Notes: generated by a model not told the origin, from the letters alone. 64,000 bases of DNA from Treponema sp. (GCA_016286365.1 JAEESN010000009.1:37604-101603), one strand, 5' to 3'; shown: positions 54,130 to 62,495, counted from the stretch's first letter. Translations and numbers: made by a program.

Positions 54130-55302
54130 ATGACTTTTATTGATGCGCCAATGCCGGCTAAAGGAGATACAGTTGTTGTAGGTCTTTCCGGCGGAGTAGA
54201 TTCAACATTAACAGCACTTTTATTAAAGGATGCAGGATGCCGTGTTATTGGTGTTACCATGTCTTTGTGGGATGGAAAACTTCCCCCGGGACTTGATCCC
54301 GATGCAATTCCTGATTCATGCTATGGTCCTGGAGAATATAAAGATATTGAAGACTGCAGGACTTTCTGTGAACAGAATGATATTGAATATCATGTTGTTG
54401 ATGTAAAAAAAGAATATCACGAAGAAGTTCTTGAATATTTTAAAAGAGAATACAGGAACGGGCGAACTCCAAACCCATGTATTCAGTGTAACAGAAAAAT
54501 AAAATTCGGAGCTCTTTTAAAAGGAATCGAAAAGATTGGTATTCAGTATGATTATTTTTGTACAGGACATTATGCAAAGGTCGTAAAGCCAGAAGAAGGT
54601 CTTTTTGGAACTGATATTAAGCCTTTTATGGTAAGCTCGGCATATGATTATACAAAAGATCAGACTTATTTTTTATACAGGATTCCATCGGAAACACTTT
54701 CTAAAGTTCGCTTTCCTCTTGCAAAATATAAAAAATCAGAAGTTTTCGAGATGGCAAAAAAACGTAATCTTATTGCGGCAGAAAGAAAAGAAAGCCAGGA
54801 TTTTATTCCTCCCGAATATTTTGATGTCCTTTTTGCAGATAAGCCTTCTATCCCCGGAGATATTATTGATCTTGACGGAAAAAAGCTTGGAACACACAGG
54901 GGAATTGAACATTATACTGTAGGGCAGAGGCGTGGTCTTGGTGTTGCAGTAAGCTATCCGGTTTATGTTCATTCAATCGATCCTGTTTCTAATACTGTTG
55001 TGCTTGCAAAAAACGAAGATCTTAATGCAAAGGGCCTTGTAGCAGATAATTTTGTCTGGAGTGGAAACGTCGAACCTTCGGAGCCGATCGAAGCTTTTGT
55101 AAAAATAAGACTTGCTTCTAAACCTGTAAAAGCTAGAATCGAAAAATACGAAGCAGAGAATGGCGAAGAGTTTACGGGAACTCCCTGGAAAATTTCTTTT
55201 GAAAATGAACAGCGCGCAATTGCACCCGGACAGTCTGCTGTTTTATATATCGACGGTACAATCTGTGGCGGCGGAATTATTTCTAAAGTCTTGCGTGATT
55301 AA
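54130..55302 (+). CDS. mnmA: tRNA 2-thiouridylase MnmA, atypical cysteine set
   Basis: ATP-dependent enzyme that adds the 2-thio group to U34 of tRNA-Lys, -Glu and -Gln. Protein of 390 residues. The ATP pyrophosphatase P-loop G-L-S-G-G-V-D-S (18-25), N-P-C-I-Q-C-N-R-K-I-K-F (115-126), C-T-G-H-Y-A (144-149), K-D-Q-T-Y-F-L-Y and the C-terminal barrel are recognised. Two deviations: the position of E. coli Asp99 is Cys117, making a CxxC with Cys120, and the second catalytic cysteine (E. coli Cys199, normally in S-x-D/G-I-C-F) is absent; the sequence there is S-Q-D-F-I-P (222-227). The cysteine desulfurase at 28-29 kb could supply sulfur. Confidence 0.88.
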   Translation: MTFIDAPMPAKGDTVVVGLSGGVDSTLTALLLKDAGCRVIGVTMSLWDGKLPPGLDPDAIPDSCYGPGEYKDIEDCRTFCEQNDIEYHVVDVKKEYHEEVLEYFKREYRNGRTPNPCIQCNRKIKFGALLKGIEKIGIQYDYFCTGHYAKVVKPEEGLFGTDIKPFMVSSAYDYTKDQTYFLYRIPSETLSKVRFPLAKYKKSEVFEMAKKRNLIAAERKESQDFIPPEYFDVLFADKPSIPGDIIDLDGKKLGTHRGIEHYTVGQRRGLGVAVSYPVYVHSIDPVSNTVVLAKNEDLNAKGLVADNFVWSGNVEPSEPIEAFVKIRLASKPVKARIEKYEAENGEEFTGTPWKISFENEQRAIAPGQSAVLYIDGTICGGGIISKVLRD

Positions 55303-55308
55303 TTTTTT

Positions 55309-55349
55309 CGGGGGATTAATTTTTCTCACAAGATTAATTTAATCTCCCG
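55309..55349 (+). terminator. Terminator-like hairpin after mnmA
   Basis: CGGGGGATTAA (55309-55319) pairs with TTAATCTCCCG (55339-55349), an 11-bp stem with one G-T wobble and a 19-base loop, followed by CCTCTTTATTTTC. The tract is not a clean T run, so the call is moderate. It lies between convergent genes. Confidence 0.5.
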
Positions 55350-55365
55350 CCTCTTTATTTTCTAA

Positions 55366-56238
55366 TCAGTTTACAACGAGAATAGAATAATTAATCTTTT
55401 TGGTGTTTCCAAGATAATCTTCTACCTGAATACCAAGAGTTGATTTTCCCTGAGTTAAAATTACTTCACCTAAAAGGAAAAGATTTCCGTCCGGATAAAC
55501 ATCTGAGCTCAAATATTTCTTTTTTCCACTGATGTAAATGCGGTTATTTTCCTCGTCAATCTTATCGTAAGAAAGCTGGTCAATTTCAACACCGTTTATT
55601 GTTGTCGTAGATTTATACGGAGTAGCGATTGAATTTCTTCTCTGATAGATTTTATATGTTCCAGATTTAAAACTTGGTTCAGAGATTTCGAAAAGTTCTC
55701 CTGATTTATTTTTTAATACGATTGGAGAAAGAACATAAGGAACTTCGTTCTGTGTGCGAGGCATAAAGATTTTTGGGTTGATAGAAGTACTTTTTAAACT
55801 GTCGAAAATCTGAAGTTCGAGTGTGCTTCTTTTTGTCTGATAGCCCGAATTACCCGTAGTACCAATTTCTTCGTTTTCTGTGAATGTATTTTTAAGATCA
55901 AGATTTGCCTTGATAGAAGTTCGTTCAAGATTTCCGTAAACAGAAACAAGGTCTTCTGAATGCTGAATCATCACAGAACTTCCCAAAGTTGACGGAAATA
56001 AAAATGCTTCGTCGCTTGAATCATTTGTATAAATTAAAAGTCTTCCATCCCCGATTGCCTTTACGTGCGAAGGATCAGAGAAGATGAATGATGTACTGAT
56101 AGAGTTTCCCCTGCGCTGACCAAAATATGACTGAATATTAGAAGCTTCAATATCTTCTACAGGCCATGAAAAAGCAAAGAGTGAAGTAACTGCAAAAATA
56201 ACAGAAAGTGTTATGATTATTGTTTTAATTTTTTTCAT
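55366..56238 (-). CDS. Exported LytM/M23-like protein with degenerate active site
   Basis: Protein of 290 residues with signal peptide (KKIKTIIITLSVIFAVTSLFAFS). Residues ~28-155 follow the M23 layout (S-Y-F-G-Q-R-R-G, IGDGRLLIY, GSSVMIQHSEDLVSVYGNL, IGTTGNSGYQTK), but the zinc ligands are missing: the H-x-G-x-D region reads TSFIFSD and the H-L-H-F-E strand reads S-T-L-E-L-Q-I-F. It should therefore be non-catalytic. The C-terminal half has several beta strands and unknown folding. TAGGAG precedes ATG 56238, 10 bases after the next upstream gene, so cotranscribed with it. Confidence 0.75.
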   Translation of the reverse strand: MKKIKTIIITLSVIFAVTSLFAFSWPVEDIEASNIQSYFGQRRGNSISTSFIFSDPSHVKAIGDGRLLIYTNDSSDEAFLFPSTLGSSVMIQHSEDLVSVYGNLERTSIKANLDLKNTFTENEEIGTTGNSGYQTKRSTLELQIFDSLKSTSINPKIFMPRTQNEVPYVLSPIVLKNKSGELFEISEPSFKSGTYKIYQRRNSIATPYKSTTTINGVEIDQLSYDKIDEENNRIYISGKKKYLSSDVYPDGNLFLLGEVILTQGKSTLGIQVEDYLGNTKKINYSILVVN

Positions 56239-56248
56239 ATCCGTACTC

Positions 56249-57316
56249 CTACTTTTTCTTGATAGTCATTTTAGAGATTGTTGTATCTTTTCCAACGTAT
56301 AAAACTTCGCCGAAAGTTTTTATGAATGCAGAATCAGCGGTAAAACTGAATTTACCCTGAAGACTGTTTGTTTTTTCAAGGATATAAATTGTGTAATTAT
56401 TGTTTGTTTTTCCAAGGAGGAATAAAAGATTTTCTGTTTCCTGGAAATCAAGGATTCTGTCTGTTAGAGGAAGCTTTATAGATTTTTTGAGCTCAAAATC
56501 ATAAATACCAAAGCCACCCGCATAGTTGTAGAAAACCTTTGTGCAGTCTTTATTAAATTTAACAAGAGTTCTGTGATTTAATTCTCCCGAAAGATTTTCG
56601 TGGAAGATGATTTTAGACTGATCTTTATCGCGCTGAGTGATGATGAATCTCTGTGGGTCGTGTCCCGAAATGGAAGCAATGTATTTTCCGTCTTTACAGA
56701 TATCTACACCAAGGATAACAGAATAATCACTTCCGCCCGGATTAAAGGTTAAAACGTTTGAACCATCTGTGTTATTTACAATTCTTATGTCTCCGTCTGC
56801 ATAACCTGCAATTGTGTATGATTCGTTCGAAGAAAAAGCAGTGATTGGGATTACACTTTCGTTAGTCCATTTGATTGAACCATCCTGATTACATCTTGAA
56901 AAAGAAGTTCCGCCGGGGAGCATAAGATAGATTCTGTTGTTTTCGAAATATGGAAAGCCTGCATCCATAATTGTTCCGACTTTATTTCCGTAAGAGCTGA
57001 AAAAATCAGTCTGTGAAGCGTCGGTATTATATGTTGTAAAATAAGTTTCCGAAATTGATGACTTTTGAGGGTAAGTCCTTAAAAGAGCGATTTTTCCTTC
57101 TTCTGTAAAATATCCCATTGTCTGACCAAGCTTAAAAGGAATCATCTGGGCTTCATCCGGGATTTGTTCAAGTACAGGATCTGTAAGGTCGAGTTTCCAT
57201 TCAGAAATATAATTATATTCTTTTGCAAGTGGAGTGGCCGCAAGAACTATGTAAAGAAGCGAAAAAATAATTGCAATACTGGTAATAATAATTGTGATAC
57301 TTTTTTTTGTTTTCAT
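56249..57316 (-). CDS. Membrane-anchored beta-propeller-like protein
   Basis: Protein of 355 residues with an N-terminal membrane anchor (SITIIITSIAIIFSLLYIVLAA, about 5-28). The rest is beta-rich with repeated units of the form G-D-I-R-I-V-N-N-T-D-G-S and I-C-K-D-G-K-Y-I-A-S-I-S-G, as in WD40/PQQ-like propellers. Such proteins often sit in the periplasm or at the inner membrane face. No family is named. Its gene lies 10 bases upstream of the LytM-like gene and is divergent from the HTH-EIIA gene across a 156-base AT-rich gap. Probable partner of the LytM-like protein, an inference from adjacency. Confidence 0.65.
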   Translation of the reverse strand: MKTKKSITIIITSIAIIFSLLYIVLAATPLAKEYNYISEWKLDLTDPVLEQIPDEAQMIPFKLGQTMGYFTEEGKIALLRTYPQKSSISETYFTTYNTDASQTDFFSSYGNKVGTIMDAGFPYFENNRIYLMLPGGTSFSRCNQDGSIKWTNESVIPITAFSSNESYTIAGYADGDIRIVNNTDGSNVLTFNPGGSDYSVILGVDICKDGKYIASISGHDPQRFIITQRDKDQSKIIFHENLSGELNHRTLVKFNKDCTKVFYNYAGGFGIYDFELKKSIKLPLTDRILDFQETENLLFLLGKTNNNYTIYILEKTNSLQGKFSFTADSAFIKTFGEVLYVGKDTTISKMTIKKK

Positions 57317-57397
57317 ACTATTCTTATGCTATAATAAAGAAGAATAAAAATCAATTAAAAAACAACTTTGTTTATATCTGTAGTAAAATGTTATTCC

Positions 57398-57426
57398 TTG
57401 ACAAAATACCGTAATGGATGCAAAAT
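57398..57426 (+). promoter_or_regulatory. Promoter of the HTH-EIIA gene
   Basis: Perfect TTGACA (57398-57403), 17-base spacer and CAAAAT (57421-57426) as weak -10. The leader of about 40 bases ends with AGAGGTAG before ATG 57473. The rest of the 156-base divergent gap is AT-rich without other signals I can support. Confidence 0.45.
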
Positions 57427-57472
57427 ATTACATATATTTCAAAGTAAATTATCAAAAAGTTAGAGGTAGATT

Positions 57473-58117
57473 ATGACAGACGACATCCTTACAATCGAAG
57501 AAGTTTCAAAATATTTACGCATTTCCGACAGAACAGTTTATGACTGGGCTCAGAAAGGTGAAATTCCTGCGGGAAAAATCGGAACTGTATGGCGTTTTAA
57601 AAAATCAGAAATTGAACGCTGGGTAAATGCAAGACTTTCTTCTGAATTAAATACAGATCAGGATACCGAAGTAAAGGTAAGAAACATCCTTTCACCAGAC
57701 AGAGTTGTTTTTATTAATCAGACTACAAAGCACGATGCACTCGTACAGCTTGCAGGTGTTTTAGCAAATGCACCACAGGTAAAAAATGCGGCTGAACTTA
57801 CAGAAGGAATCCTTAAAAGAGAAGAACTCATGTCTACAGGAATCGGAAGGGGAATTGCTCTTCCACACGTAAGACTTGCTTCTGTAACAGATTTAGTTAT
57901 GGCTGTTGGTGTGTGTAAAAAACCGATTACAGATTTTCAGGCAATTGATGATCAGCCGGTAAATATAATGTTCATGATTGCAGCAGCATATAATCAGCAT
58001 TCATATTATTTAAGGACAATTTCGCACTTCAGTTCAAAATTAAAAAACGATGAACTTCGCGAAGCTCTCTTTAATTCAAGCTCAGAAGAAGAGATTTACA
58101 GTCTTTTATTAAAATAA
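57473..58117 (+). CDS. Excisionase-type HTH fused to PTS EIIA domain (PtsN-like)
   Basis: Protein of 214 residues with two domains. Residues ~5-54 form a helix-turn-helix of the excisionase/MerR-like DNA-binding class (LTIEEVSKYLRISDRTVYDWAQKGEIPAGKIG and the R-x-W-R-F-K-K-S-E-I-E-R-W end). Residues ~68-214 are a PTS EIIA type 2 domain with the phosphorylated His132 in G-I-A-L-P-H-V. It lacks the EIIB/EIIC parts, so it looks like a regulatory EIIA-Ntr rather than a sugar transporter. The fusion suggests control of transcription by phosphorylation state. I recall PtsN paralogues in treponemes. It faces the transglutaminase gene convergently. Confidence 0.88.
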   Translation: MTDDILTIEEVSKYLRISDRTVYDWAQKGEIPAGKIGTVWRFKKSEIERWVNARLSSELNTDQDTEVKVRNILSPDRVVFINQTTKHDALVQLAGVLANAPQVKNAAELTEGILKREELMSTGIGRGIALPHVRLASVTDLVMAVGVCKKPITDFQAIDDQPVNIMFMIAAAYNQHSYYLRTISHFSSKLKNDELREALFNSSSEEEIYSLLLK

Positions 58118-58161
58118 AAATTTAAAATCGAAAAATCTGGCGCCTGATTAAAAGCGTTTAA

Positions 58162-59331
58162 TTAAAAACTCACCGCGAACCATTTTGTTCTATCCTGCAT
58201 TTTTGCAGCGATGGTTCCCCAGGTGAGGCGTGCAGTTGTTTCACCCATAAGATATTCTTTTCCGTTGAAGTTGTATTTTTGTCCAGGTTCATTAAGGGCT
58301 ATGGCTGGCATGGCGTGTTTATATTCTGGGGAAATTAAAAGGATAGAATTAATTCCGTAATAGTTTAAAAGTGCGCAGATTAAAAAGCTTCTTGAATCAC
58401 AATCATTTGCAGCCCCGATTAAAACTGCAGGAAGGGAGTTAAAATCAGATTCATTTGCTGTCGGAGCTCTTTGATAACCAAAGCTTTGTGTCCATGTAAG
58501 AAGTGTCTGAGCAATAAATAAATCAAGGTTTTCTACATTATTCTTTTTTGCATAATCTTTTAACTCGGTGATTATGATTTCCATCTGTGGTTTAATGCGT
58601 CCGTAATTATCTCGGTAGAGGATTCTGTAATATCGTTTCCAGGCTTCAATTACATCATCTGTATTTAAATATTTATTGAGTAAATCATATTCGACTTCTA
58701 TATTCATCTGTGATAAAGATACATCAGAAGTATTGATGGTAATTTGTTTTTTAATGTCTACATCCCCGATTTTGAATTTATATTTTTTAGGATTTTTTGG
58801 TTCGTCTTCAGAAAAGGCAGAAATAAGAATTCCCGGAGTATAGTAATAATCATCATTTATACAAAGGCTGTTTATTGCGCTGTACATAACAGAAAAGTAT
58901 GAATCAAAAAGATCTTTATGGGCATATAAAAGTATAAAAAGATGCTGTGTTTTTGAAAGTTCGACTGTATATGACATTCCTGTAAGGGGAACATCATTTA
59001 TTGTGGCAGCAGGATTTGCAATCAGGCAGGGAGTTTTGTTCCATGTAAAACCCTGGGTTTGATAATCATCACTGAAGTTTTCCAGGCATTTTTCTGTTGT
59101 TTTTTCTAAGGTTGTATCTTCATCTATATCTAATACTTTAGAAATAAGTGTGATTCCGAATTTTTCGTGTTGATAAAGTTTTACGTTTGTGTCTTCGGAA
59201 GGAAGTTCTTCAAAACCAATCGGAAGATCAAAGAAATAATAAGGCTCATCATCTTGGGCAAATGATTTTGCGAAAGTGAGTGTGAGTAAAATAAAAATGA
59301 AAAATCCTTTTTTAAGCTTATTACTTGTCAT
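58162..59331 (-). CDS. Exported transglutaminase-like protein
   Basis: Protein of 389 residues with signal peptide (KGFFIFILLTLTFAKSFAQ). The N-terminal half (~25-190) is a beta-rich segment of the FFDLPIGFEELP type. The C-terminal part (~230-389) resembles a papain-like transglutaminase fold: nucleophile in N-D-C-D-S-R-S and His in Y-K-H-A-M-P-A, with an acidic residue in M-G-E-T-T where Asp is usual. Possibly a protein-processing or peptide-bond enzyme of the envelope. AAGGAG precedes ATG 59331. It is divergent from the RluA gene, with no more than about 30 bases between starts. Confidence 0.75.
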   Translation of the reverse strand: MTSNKLKKGFFIFILLTLTFAKSFAQDDEPYYFFDLPIGFEELPSEDTNVKLYQHEKFGITLISKVLDIDEDTTLEKTTEKCLENFSDDYQTQGFTWNKTPCLIANPAATINDVPLTGMSYTVELSKTQHLFILLYAHKDLFDSYFSVMYSAINSLCINDDYYYTPGILISAFSEDEPKNPKKYKFKIGDVDIKKQITINTSDVSLSQMNIEVEYDLLNKYLNTDDVIEAWKRYYRILYRDNYGRIKPQMEIIITELKDYAKKNNVENLDLFIAQTLLTWTQSFGYQRAPTANESDFNSLPAVLIGAANDCDSRSFLICALLNYYGINSILLISPEYKHAMPAIALNEPGQKYNFNGKEYLMGETTARLTWGTIAAKMQDRTKWFAVSF

Positions 59332-59360
59332 TTTTAATCTCCTTTTATATAGTAGAACTC

Positions 59361-59996
59361 GTGGATAAAGTTCAAATCATATTCGAAAATGATGAAATTA
59401 TCGTGCTCAATAAGCCTTGTGGTCTTGCCGTTCAGGGCGGGCAGAATATTTCTCATTCATTAGATAAAGACCTTTCGGATGCTCTTGGTTACAAAATATA
59501 TTTAGTTCACCGTCTTGATAAAGAAACTTCAGGCCTTATGATTGTGGCAAAAAATCCTGTAGCTGCATCAAAATGGACAAAGCTTATTTCTTCCAAGATT
59601 GTACAGAAAGAATATGTTGCAATATGTCTTGGCTCTTTACCACAAAAAAAGGGTATAATAAAAGAAGATTTAATTCAACACGGGCAGAATAAAAGCGCCG
59701 TTACAAGATACGAAGTAGAAAAAGAATGGGTGAGTGATGGGGAAATTCCTGTTAATTTTTCGAGGATAAGGCTTTTTTTAGAGACAGGGCGCATGCATCA
59801 GATTAGAATCCATCTTTCTAAAAACAATTGTCCTATTGCGGGTGATGATCAGCACGGGAATTTTAAACTCAATAAGATAATCAGAAAACAGTTTAAGATA
59901 AAAAATCTTTTGTTGTGTTCCCAAAAACTGTCTCTTCCGCTGGCTGGTGGCATGAAAACCTTTGAGATTCCTCTTCCGTCTTCGATGGAGTTTTAA
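59361..59996 (+). CDS. RluA-family pseudouridine synthase
   Basis: Isomerises uridine to pseudouridine in rRNA or tRNA. The catalytic aspartate lies in the family motif V-H-R-L-D-K-E-T-S-G-L-M (about nt 59507-59542), and the C-terminal R-M-H-Q-I-R-I-H-L motif is intact. There is no S4 domain, so it belongs to the short RluA/RluC-like forms. I place the start at GTG 59361 (MDKVQIIFEN); a TTG at 59325 in the same frame would overlap the divergent gene start. No Shine-Dalgarno sequence is obvious. Which uridine is modified is unknown. Confidence 0.88.
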   Translation: MDKVQIIFENDEIIVLNKPCGLAVQGGQNISHSLDKDLSDALGYKIYLVHRLDKETSGLMIVAKNPVAASKWTKLISSKIVQKEYVAICLGSLPQKKGIIKEDLIQHGQNKSAVTRYEVEKEWVSDGEIPVNFSRIRLFLETGRMHQIRIHLSKNNCPIAGDDQHGNFKLNKIIRKQFKIKNLLLCSQKLSLPLAGGMKTFEIPLPSSMEF

Positions 59997-60018
59997 TTCC
60001 GGGCTTTAAGTTTTAATC

Positions 60019-60047
60019 TTGACCGATTGTTTTATTACCGTTAAAAT
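60019..60047 (+). promoter_or_regulatory. Bactofilin promoter
   Basis: TTGACC (60019-60024), 17-base spacer, TAAAAT (60042-60047). Predicted +1 at 60054, two bases before ATG 60056, and no Shine-Dalgarno sequence. It probably drives bactofilin, the TPR protein and mtaB. Confidence 0.65.
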
Positions 60048-60055
60048 ATATTAAT

Positions 60056-60415
60056 ATGTATGATTTAAAAGATTCAGATTTCTTCGATATGGACGAAGAG
60101 GCTTACGACACAGTTGTTGAAAATGATATTTCGTTTACCGGCACTGTTAAGATGAAAAAGCCTTTCATGATCAGAGGTAAAATTAAAGGACACATAGAAT
60201 CAGAAAGTGATTTAGTAGTTGATTCTAATGCTATAGTCGATGCAGACATAACTGCAGAAAGAGTTTTAATCCGTGGAAGAGTTAAGGGTAATGTACGCGC
60301 AAACAAATTGATTTTCGTTACTGCATCCGGAACTTTAATTGGTGATATCACAAGTCAGAAAATAGTACTTGAACCTGGAAGTGAATTTACAGGTAAGTGT
60401 ACAATGGTAAAATAA
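60056..60415 (+). CDS. Bactofilin, polymer-forming cytoskeletal protein
   Basis: Small protein, 119 residues, with the DUF583 bactofilin domain (about 24-115). The tell-tale repeating short strands of the beta-helix are visible: F-T-G-T-V, I-R-G-K-I-K-G-H-I, A-D-I-T-A-E-R-V-L-I-R-G-R-V-K-G-N-V and L-I-G-D-I-T-S-Q-K-I-V. Bactofilins polymerise without nucleotide and position peptidoglycan enzymes. No M23 partner gene is directly adjacent, though LytM-like genes occur at 49 kb and 55 kb. The next gene starts one base after the stop. Confidence 0.92.
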   Translation: MYDLKDSDFFDMDEEAYDTVVENDISFTGTVKMKKPFMIRGKIKGHIESESDLVVDSNAIVDADITAERVLIRGRVKGNVRANKLIFVTASGTLIGDITSQKIVLEPGSEFTGKCTMVK

Positions 60416-60416
60416 A

Positions 60417-61046
60417 ATGAAAAATAAAAAGATTGTTTTAGTTTTAGCTTTTGCTCTTTTCTTTGTGCCGGTTTTTGCACAGACAGTTCAGAAGGACGCA
60501 CTCGTTTTGTATCACAACGGAAAGTACCGTGAATCGGTTCAGGTTTGTGAAGAAGAATTAAAAGAAAATCCATATCGTATTGAATCATACGTTGTAATGT
60601 GCTGGTCTCTGGTAGAAAACAAACAGTACGCAGAAGCAGAACAGCGATCTAAAGAAGGACTTGCAATCAGCCCTTATGAACCACGTTTAATCGAAATCCT
60701 TGGTGAGGCATTGTACTATCAGGGAAAGAACAACGCTGCGCTCGAACAGTTCGAAAAATATGTTTCTAACTCAAACGAAAGTGCCGGCCGTTATGGTAAA
60801 GCATATTATTTTATGGGAGAAATTTACATCAAGCAGGGAAGATATCAGCACGCAGATATATCATTCTCTACTGCAGTAAAAGCTGAACCATTAATCGATA
60901 ACTGGTGGGTAAGACTCGGTTATGCCAGAGAAATGGCTGGTAACTACAAGGAAGCAATGGAAGCATACGACGAAGCCTTAAGATTGAATTCTTCTTCGGT
61001 AGATGCTGCTCAGGGTAGAAACCGCATCAGTACAAAATTACAGTAA
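60417..61046 (+). CDS. Exported TPR-repeat protein, short
   Basis: Protein of 209 residues with a signal peptide (KKIVLVLAFALFFVPVFAQ). Residues ~25-205 contain about five TPR units, with phrases such as LYHNGKYRESVQVCEE, ALYYQGKNNAALEQFEKY, IYIKQGRYQHADISFSTA and AREMAGNYKEAMEAYDEA. It is a periplasmic scaffold by analogy. It follows bactofilin by one base and precedes mtaB by 17 bases; a link to bactofilin-based envelope assembly is possible. Confidence 0.8.
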   Translation: MKNKKIVLVLAFALFFVPVFAQTVQKDALVLYHNGKYRESVQVCEEELKENPYRIESYVVMCWSLVENKQYAEAEQRSKEGLAISPYEPRLIEILGEALYYQGKNNAALEQFEKYVSNSNESAGRYGKAYYFMGEIYIKQGRYQHADISFSTAVKAEPLIDNWWVRLGYAREMAGNYKEAMEAYDEALRLNSSSVDAAQGRNRISTKLQ

Positions 61047-61063
61047 TTTAAATAAAGACTAAA

Positions 61064-62488
61064 GTGAAAAAAATACGCATAGAAACATTGGGTTGCAGGT
61101 TGAATCAGATTGAAAGTGAAGCCTGCGCCCATTATTTTTTAGAATCCGGTTTTGAAGTTCTGATGGGCGGTGTTTCTGCTAAATCAGAAGAAGACCCGGA
61201 TACAGTTCTAACAATAATCAACACATGTACAGTTACTCAAAAAGCAGAGCAGAAAGCAAGGAGAATAATCCGTCTTGTTTTAAAAAAATATCAGAATGCG
61301 GCCTGCCTTGTTACAGGCTGTTATGCCCAGCTTTCACGTGATGAACTATTAAAAATGGATCCGCGAATTATTGTCCTTGGGGGCCAGATAAAAAGCCGTT
61401 TAACTAAGGTGCCCGAAGTTTTAAATTCCTTTATAAAAGAAAAGGGATGGGATGCTCTTAAGTTTGCAAGCTTTATGAATCAAAAGATTACTTCTGCTCC
61501 ACAGGAAAAACCCGGCTTTCCGGAAGAATCATTTAAGCTTGCAGGGACTTCTTTTTTAGCACATTCACGAGCTTCTCTAAAAATCCAGGACGGATGTAAT
61601 AATAACTGTTCTTATTGTGCAATTCATATGGCACGTGGTCACAGCGTTTCGCTTGATGCATCTTTGGCAATTAAAAGGGTACAGGAGCTTGAAGAAAAGG
61701 GGAACGAAGAAGTTGTTTTAACTACGGTGAATATCGGGCAGTATAAATCTGAATACGAAGGAAAAACAGTTTATTTTTCTGATTTATTAAAGCTTTTACT
61801 TGAAAATACAAAGACTATCAGCTTTAGGATTTCGAGTCTTTATCCTGAAGTTGTTGATGATAAGTTTTGCAGCGTGATTAAAGATAGCCGTGTTCAGCCT
61901 CATTTTCATCTTTCTGTCCAAAGCGGAAGCAATAAGATTTTAAAACTGATGAACAGGGTTTATAAGGCAGAAGATGTTTTAAATGCATGTAAGAAGCTTA
62001 GGGGGGCAAAAGATAATCCTTTTATAGCTTGTGATATTATTACAGGCTTTCCGGGCGAAACTGATGATGATTTTATGCAGACAAAAAAGCTTTGCGATGA
62101 ATGTAATTTTACATGGATTCATGCTTTTCCTTATTCACAGAGGCCTGGAACTAAGGCGATAGAATTACCCGGCAAAGTTCCCCAGAGCATATCTGATTCA
62201 AGAGTAAAAATACTTAATGATATAGCTGTAAAAAATAAGATTGATTATATAAAGAGCTTTATAGGTAAAGAGATGGATGCAGTTTTAGAGACTGTAAAAA
62301 CCTCTCAGATTATGGGCCCCGGTTTGATTCACTATCATGCAGTAACCGGTAACTTTTTACATTGCGAAATTATTTCCAGAGAAGTGCGCGAGCCTCGTAA
62401 AAAAACACGAATAAAACTTTTATCCGTCCTTGAAGATAAAATCCAGAAAGGCGGCGAACTCGAAGTCACCGCCACATTTATCGACTAA
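61064..62488 (+). CDS. mtaB: MtaB-type tRNA methylthiotransferase (radical SAM)
   Basis: Enzyme of the MiaB/MtaB/RimO family, 474 residues, that adds methylthio groups. MtaB acts on t6A37 of tRNA. The N-terminal UPF0004 domain (about 1-140) begins E-T-L-G-C-R-L-N-Q-I-E-S-E, typical of MtaB, and has two more cluster cysteines in N-T-C-T-V and T-G-C-Y-A-Q. The radical SAM motif is C-N-N-N-C-S-Y-C (about 178-186). A TRAM-like C-terminal part follows. Start is GTG 61064. The last 10 kb-scale operon ends here; it is the last gene that clearly belongs to the spirochaete. Confidence 0.93.
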   Translation: MKKIRIETLGCRLNQIESEACAHYFLESGFEVLMGGVSAKSEEDPDTVLTIINTCTVTQKAEQKARRIIRLVLKKYQNAACLVTGCYAQLSRDELLKMDPRIIVLGGQIKSRLTKVPEVLNSFIKEKGWDALKFASFMNQKITSAPQEKPGFPEESFKLAGTSFLAHSRASLKIQDGCNNNCSYCAIHMARGHSVSLDASLAIKRVQELEEKGNEEVVLTTVNIGQYKSEYEGKTVYFSDLLKLLLENTKTISFRISSLYPEVVDDKFCSVIKDSRVQPHFHLSVQSGSNKILKLMNRVYKAEDVLNACKKLRGAKDNPFIACDIITGFPGETDDDFMQTKKLCDECNFTWIHAFPYSQRPGTKAIELPGKVPQSISDSRVKILNDIAVKNKIDYIKSFIGKEMDAVLETVKTSQIMGPGLIHYHAVTGNFLHCEIISREVREPRKKTRIKLLSVLEDKIQKGGELEVTATFID

Positions 62489-62495
62489 ACAAATT

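Noticed and set aside
1..62490. CRISPR arrays, prophage, insertion sequences or rRNA genes
   Set aside because: No regularly spaced repeats, transposase, integrase, phage structural genes or rRNA-like sequence were seen in this part.
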